DNA of 64,000 nucleotides, from the NCBI RefSeq assembly GCF_900104185.1, contig NZ_FNIZ01000004.1, positions 1 through 64,000 of the forward strand. The letters are read 5' to 3'. The DNA comes from Halobacillus aidingensis (GTDB taxonomy: Bacteria > Bacillota > Bacilli > Bacillales > Halobacillaceae). The stretch's first letter is position 1. Each line of letters starts with the position of its first letter. Shown in pieces: positions 58,746 through 64,000 of the stretch. The position numbers and the translations under genes are program-made. Below the pieces are notes generated by a model, which did no database searches, had not been told where the DNA came from, and was given only the letters and a program-made list of their open reading frames with translations.

Positions 58746-60110
58746 TTAATAAACCAACAGCGTGAGTAAGGAAATACCTATTCCTAAGAAACCGAGCAAA
58801 ATACTGTACGGGAGGTTTCTAAGTACGATTTGATACGGATTCATCCGTAAAGCCACAGAAGTAATGGTTACAATCAATCCATAAGGGGCGGATGGTACTG
58901 TCGCAATCGCACAGGCAGACAGAAGGATCGTCAGCGTAACCTCAGGGAACGTTCCAATCAACAGTTCACTGACCCCACCGAAGATTCCCATCGTTGCCAG
59001 CGGATGGACTCCTAACAGCGTCATCACAAGGAAAGCGGCCTGGATGAAGAGCATAATGAGAAGCGGACTTCCTTCAAGCGCGATAAGCGGATCCTGCAAA
59101 TATTTCAAGTATGGCGAAGCGTTCAACGTTTCCGTCAAAAAAGAAAGGGCGAGCAGGAGAACGATAAAGTTGCTCAAGTGGTTCGTTTTCCATTTCCATG
59201 TCGGCCAGCCGATCTGCAGGAAACTTCTTTTCCGCTTCACGAGCACAGCCCATGTGAAAGCGAAAGGGAAGATCGATACGGTCACAGCAAAAAGGAAGTC
59301 CAGCTGAACGACGTTTCCTAAGAATACGACCACCGCTAAAAACAGGACGAGCGCGACAACGAACTGGACCAGTTTTTTTCGGCTTTTCCCGGTCCCTTTT
59401 TCTAATGAAGGTGCTTCGATCCGGTGTTTACGGAACATCATTTTACCAATGAATGAATCCATCGAAATCCCAAGAACCGCGATCAACAGCATCCATGGCA
59501 AAACCTCTAAATAGTTCGCCCCGGTAATGAAAATCGAGGTCGCAAGCAGGATCTCAAGCGGGCTCCATAATAAAGCAAGCGAATATCCCCGCAGTGTCGC
59601 CATTAAAATAAAACTGTTCTTCACTTTCGTTTTTACATCTTTCAACTGTTCCTTCAGCAAGTCCTGCGAGATGGTGGCAGAAGACAAGTTCAGGAAAGCG
59701 GCCAAGGATACCATGGTCACTTCACTGCGGACATACAAGGAACCTAGTCCATTAGCATTGCTTCCTAATAAGGATTGCAGGAGCTTGTTATACCTCCCCG
59801 CTTTCACGACACTATTCATCCATGGAAGCATGGATAATAGGAAGAGGAGTCCAATGTTCCCGGCAAAGAACGAAGGAATCTCTTGGAATGTTGTCTCACT
59901 CGAGAAAAAGAAAAACGCTCCAGCAACTAACAGCACCATCCCCAGGATCTTAAACACTCGATCCGCACGAGGAAAACTGATCGCCAGCATGACGATTCCA
60001 AGAATTCCTATGATGGTATATAAGGTAGAGTTGCTCCAAAACACGTGAACAACATTCAAGGCAAAGACGAACGAATAAAATATGTATAAGTAGTTGGATA
60101 AGTGACGCAC
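58746..60110 (-). CDS. Polytopic membrane protein, transporter-like
   Basis: A membrane protein of about 454 residues with roughly 12 hydrophobic helices in two halves. Helix breaks with small or polar residues occur near NLSSATISQ in the first half and VPSAPYGLIV in the second, as in ion-transporter-superfamily carriers. I do not recognise a specific family, so substrate and direction are unknown. The start was placed at GTG 60110, seven nt after AGGGG; ATG 60116 abuts the ribosome site. Monocistronic. Confidence 0.7.
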   Translation of the reverse strand: MRHLSNYLYIFYSFVFALNVVHVFWSNSTLYTIIGILGIVMLAISFPRADRVFKILGMVLLVAGAFFFFSSETTFQEIPSFFAGNIGLLFLLSMLPWMNSVVKAGRYNKLLQSLLGSNANGLGSLYVRSEVTMVSLAAFLNLSSATISQDLLKEQLKDVKTKVKNSFILMATLRGYSLALLWSPLEILLATSIFITGANYLEVLPWMLLIAVLGISMDSFIGKMMFRKHRIEAPSLEKGTGKSRKKLVQFVVALVLFLAVVVFLGNVVQLDFLFAVTVSIFPFAFTWAVLVKRKRSFLQIGWPTWKWKTNHLSNFIVLLLALSFLTETLNASPYLKYLQDPLIALEGSPLLIMLFIQAAFLVMTLLGVHPLATMGIFGGVSELLIGTFPEVTLTILLSACAIATVPSAPYGLIVTITSVALRMNPYQIVLRNLPYSILLGFLGIGISLLTLLVY

Positions 60111-60222
60111 AATCATTCCCCTATCTCATCGGCTGATTTTCTATGTTTGCTCGGGAGCATCGTTTACTAGAATCAATGCTTTCATGCTATACACAATAGG
60201 AATATTTTTCAATGATTTTGAA

Positions 60223-60259
60223 TGTAAAAAAACAGGAGTTCGTTATTGAACTCCTGCTT
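60223..60259 (-). terminator. Intrinsic terminator of the 75-aa gene
   Basis: CAGGAGTTC / GAACTCCTG hairpin with T6 on the minus strand. The region from 60117 to 60222 holds no other clear feature. Confidence 0.82.
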
Positions 60260-60295
60260 GTGTGAATTTCAATTGCTTTATATCTTTCTGTGCAA

Positions 60296-60523
60296 TCAAA
60301 AGGGTAAATCCTCATCCTCTATAGATGGTGAAGGAGCTCGGCCAAAGATCTCTTTACAATCTTCCATTTCTTCTGCTTCTTCATGCGTGATACCGAATGG
60401 AAAGCCACCGGACGTGTATCCTGCTATAAAGGCAAAGTTTTCGTCTGACATAGGTTCTTCTAACCATTCTTCATCCAGCTTTTTTTTCTTATCAACCCGC
60501 TTCTTTTTCCTCTTCCGTGCCAA
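60296..60523 (-). CDS. Hypothetical protein, 75 aa
   Basis: A 75-residue protein of unknown function with a strongly basic N-terminus (ARKRKKKRVDKKKKLDEEW) and an acidic C-terminus. The central FAFIAGYTSGGFPFGI is hydrophobic and Gly-rich. Such charge polarity suits an RNA- or ribosome-associated protein, but there is no evidence. The start is TTG 60523 after GAGGAGGAG. It lies 35 bp downstream of the SEC-C gene on the same strand and is probably co-transcribed with it. Confidence 0.7.
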   Translation of the reverse strand: MARKRKKKRVDKKKKLDEEWLEEPMSDENFAFIAGYTSGGFPFGITHEEAEEMEDCKEIFGRAPSPSIEDEDLPF

Positions 60524-60558
60524 GTTTTACACTCCTCCTCTTTCTTATTTGTTAGAGT

Positions 60559-62475
60559 TCAGCGAAATCTCACCAACTCTTTTTTGTGGGATTCCCAGGC
60601 GTTGGCGTTACAATAAGCATACACAATTGCTTCCTCTTCTGTACCGGGACGATAACTTTCTGGAAGGTTTGTCCACGTCTTTTCACCAAGCAAATAAGGA
60701 ATGACATAAGGATTCGTTTGTTCTGCTTCCATCACCCATTCTTGTAAAATGTCACCCTGAAGTTGCGCGATGATTGCAAGAAGTACATCTGAATACATGT
60801 TCCATGTACCATTATCTTCATACTTTTCAAGCAGACGATGCGCATTCCCTTCCTGACCTGTCTGGATATAGAGAGGGAAAAGCTTTTCACGGATGCCCTG
60901 GTTATCATTTTCGTTGTACTCCAGCAATCCTTCGTAATAGTGAATGGCTTCCTTATATTCTTTTTTCTCTGCATAAACCGCGGCAAGGAGTTCCTGCGCG
61001 CGCATAAACGGTCGGGCAAACACATCTCTCCAAAGGTCTCCTTCGCTTGTATCCAGCCACCCATCACGAAGTACATCATTACATGCTGACAACAGCAAAA
61101 GAAGTTTTTTTGTAGTTTCTTCTTCTAATGAAGCCTTAAGGACACGCGCATCCACAGATCCCGGATCCAGTTGCAGGGCTTCCTCCACGAGCTTTTCTCT
61201 CTGTTCCAGCGAGTCTGATTGATAGGCATCGTAAGCCAACAATTGCGCTTTCTGTTCATCCGTTTCAGGTGTAAAAGGTTGATTCTCGTTCGATTGAATA
61301 AACTGCTCCATTTCATTTATCGAAGAAAAACTCTTATTAGAAAGACGGAAATTCATTTCATAACTGACCCGCTCGGCTGCCACCTCCCAGCTTGGAAATG
61401 TAGGAATGGCCATCTGTGGAGAAGGAGACTGTTCCATGCCCCCACTCTTTTCCACCATGTCGAAAAAGACCTCTTCCAAATCATCAAACCGTCTGGAGAT
61501 ACTATTGGGGCTCACGCCATACTTCTTCGCCAGTTCCTTTTGGGTGGCACTTGGAAGAGAGCTTCCCGTAAAAGGGGATTCCCTGTAAAAGTATTCGAGC
61601 ACCGCAGCAAATACTTCCGGCTTACGGATCGTAGGTGAATAGTGATCGCAGTAATACATCCAAATGACTTGCATATGCTCAAACGCTTCCCCCTGTTTCG
61701 CCTCTGGAGCCAGGTGTTCCTCCAGGAGACGCAGCACTTCTCTTTCTTTATCACTGCCGTTCCAAACTTCGGAGATATCCGTGTCCTGCTCCAATTCCAA
61801 GTGGAAAAGCACATCGACATAATGGGTAAAACGTGAGGCGAAGAACGCAACAATCGACTTCCGCGACTTGCTCGCTTTATACTCCTTCTCGACAATCGAG
61901 GAAAATTTATCAAAAGCCTCTGGAACCATACTTAAAGCACCAGGAACAAATAAGTACTCCCTTCCCCACTTCATAAGGACCCCGAAATAATAGGTCTCTG
62001 AATCTTGAATACCCTGGGCAATGGTGGATTCCCGCACATCGTAAGTTTCGTCCGTCCACTCCTGCTTCATTTGGACCGAATGATCAGACGTTCGCTCGGT
62101 CAACGTAAACAATCCAGGAACGGATTCCGGCCATGCTTCTACCGATTGCTTGGTCATCGGACGGGAAATGTCTTTGGCAACACGATCGACATATTCCTGC
62201 ATGATCGATTGTCCCTGTTGGCCGTTCTTCTCAAAGACCGTCCTTTCCATCATGTCCATATGCGCCTTAAAGCGGTCCAGCTCGCCTGAAGATTCTTCAG
62301 GAGGCAGCAAGAGAGGATAATATTCGGCCACATACTCCTCAAAACGGAAATACAGCTGATCCAATTCCTCTTTTAAAATCGTTCCCGATAAATCTACAAC
62401 CTTTTTATTTCCACAGCATTTTTTATATTTTTTCCCACTGCCACACGGGCATGGGTCGTTTCTTCCTATTTTCAT
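60559..62475 (-). CDS. SEC-C motif protein with TPR-like C-terminus, 638 aa
   Basis: A 638-residue protein that begins with a SEC-C zinc motif ([20 protein letters not shown]). A DNA-binding-like helix-turn-helix is suggested by [20 protein letters not shown] (about residues 325-344), and the C-terminal third has TPR-like helices ([40 protein letters not shown]). Possible roles are ribosome- or nucleic-acid-linked quality control; no enzyme motif is visible. The start ATG 62475 follows GAAGGAGTG. First gene of a pair with the 75-aa protein. Confidence 0.8.
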   Translation of the reverse strand: MKIGRNDPCPCGSGKKYKKCCGNKKVVDLSGTILKEELDQLYFRFEEYVAEYYPLLLPPEESSGELDRFKAHMDMMERTVFEKNGQQGQSIMQEYVDRVAKDISRPMTKQSVEAWPESVPGLFTLTERTSDHSVQMKQEWTDETYDVRESTIAQGIQDSETYYFGVLMKWGREYLFVPGALSMVPEAFDKFSSIVEKEYKASKSRKSIVAFFASRFTHYVDVLFHLELEQDTDISEVWNGSDKEREVLRLLEEHLAPEAKQGEAFEHMQVIWMYYCDHYSPTIRKPEVFAAVLEYFYRESPFTGSSLPSATQKELAKKYGVSPNSISRRFDDLEEVFFDMVEKSGGMEQSPSPQMAIPTFPSWEVAAERVSYEMNFRLSNKSFSSINEMEQFIQSNENQPFTPETDEQKAQLLAYDAYQSDSLEQREKLVEEALQLDPGSVDARVLKASLEEETTKKLLLLLSACNDVLRDGWLDTSEGDLWRDVFARPFMRAQELLAAVYAEKKEYKEAIHYYEGLLEYNENDNQGIREKLFPLYIQTGQEGNAHRLLEKYEDNGTWNMYSDVLLAIIAQLQGDILQEWVMEAEQTNPYVIPYLLGEKTWTNLPESYRPGTEEEAIVYAYCNANAWESHKKELVRFR

Positions 62476-62610
62476 CACGATCACTCCTTCTAGTGCCATT
62501 ATATCGTGAGGTAATGACTGATGAAAGACCACTGCTTCACCTGTTGGATATCTATTAAATTATGATTCATATCGACCTGCCTATAAATGAAATAAAATTT
62601 TTTCTAGTAA

Positions 62611-64000
<1,390 letters not shown>

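Overview
The window is a contiguous piece of a Gram-positive, endospore-forming Bacillaceae chromosome, probably a moderately halophilic genus such as Halobacillus. The reasons are strong AGGAGG-type ribosome sites, many GTG/TTG starts, lipoprotein signals, a CwlJ-type cortex hydrolase, a small gamma-type spore protein, B. subtilis-like gene sets (tcyABC, ykuN/ykuO, yjcD, yuiD) and acidic proteins. The genus is an inference; the family is fairly secure. No rRNA, tRNA, prophage, CRISPR array or transposase gene was seen.

Layout. 1-6.6 kb: a repeat array cut by the window edge, an old-yellow-enzyme reductase, a CorC-type membrane protein, a SurA-N lipoprotein, and a MerR-methyltransferase fusion coupled to a Nudix hydrolase. 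6.6-7.2 kb: a 535-bp MITE-like element. 7.2-16 kb: an MHYT-PAS-GGDEF-EAL protein, a solitary Z1-type ATPase, a DUF1232 protein, and an ATP-grasp / putative cysteine-peptidase gene pair. 16-24 kb: cold shock protein, Eis-like acetyltransferase, diguanylate cyclase, a MarR-pirin regulatory unit, SelO. 23-30 kb: an amidohydrolase coupled to a 1025-aa GNAT fusion, then cystine importer tcyABC. 30-38 kb: spore-related genes (gamma-type SASP, cwlJ), PAP2 phosphatase, a large 20-bp repeat array, an M14 carboxypeptidase, a SEC-C protein. 38-51 kb: an SDR protein, a Fur-box-controlled flavodoxin operon, an S9 peptidase, mmuM-like methyltransferase, a sortase that has lost catalytic residues, YjcD helicase, an antiporter. 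51-58.5 kb: a copper-resistance block (four-helix Cys-rich protein, response regulator, sensor kinase, CopB-type ATPase, multicopper oxidase, SHOCT protein, divergent YdhK-like lipoprotein). 58.7-64 kb: a polytopic membrane protein, a second SEC-C protein and the start of katG behind a PerR-like box.

The most unusual signal is non-coding. Six intergenic sites (1-84, 16062-16305, 21397-21501, 27119-27190, 34181-34540, 49107-49206) carry tandem arrays with a period of exactly 20 or 21 bp, two DNA helical turns. Each has its own conserved word. In the four degenerate arrays (16, 21, 27 and 49 kb) the intervening bases have drifted by substitution but almost never by insertion or deletion. Most lie beside terminators at 3' ends of genes. 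This looks like spacing under selection and is the best candidate here for an undescribed system.
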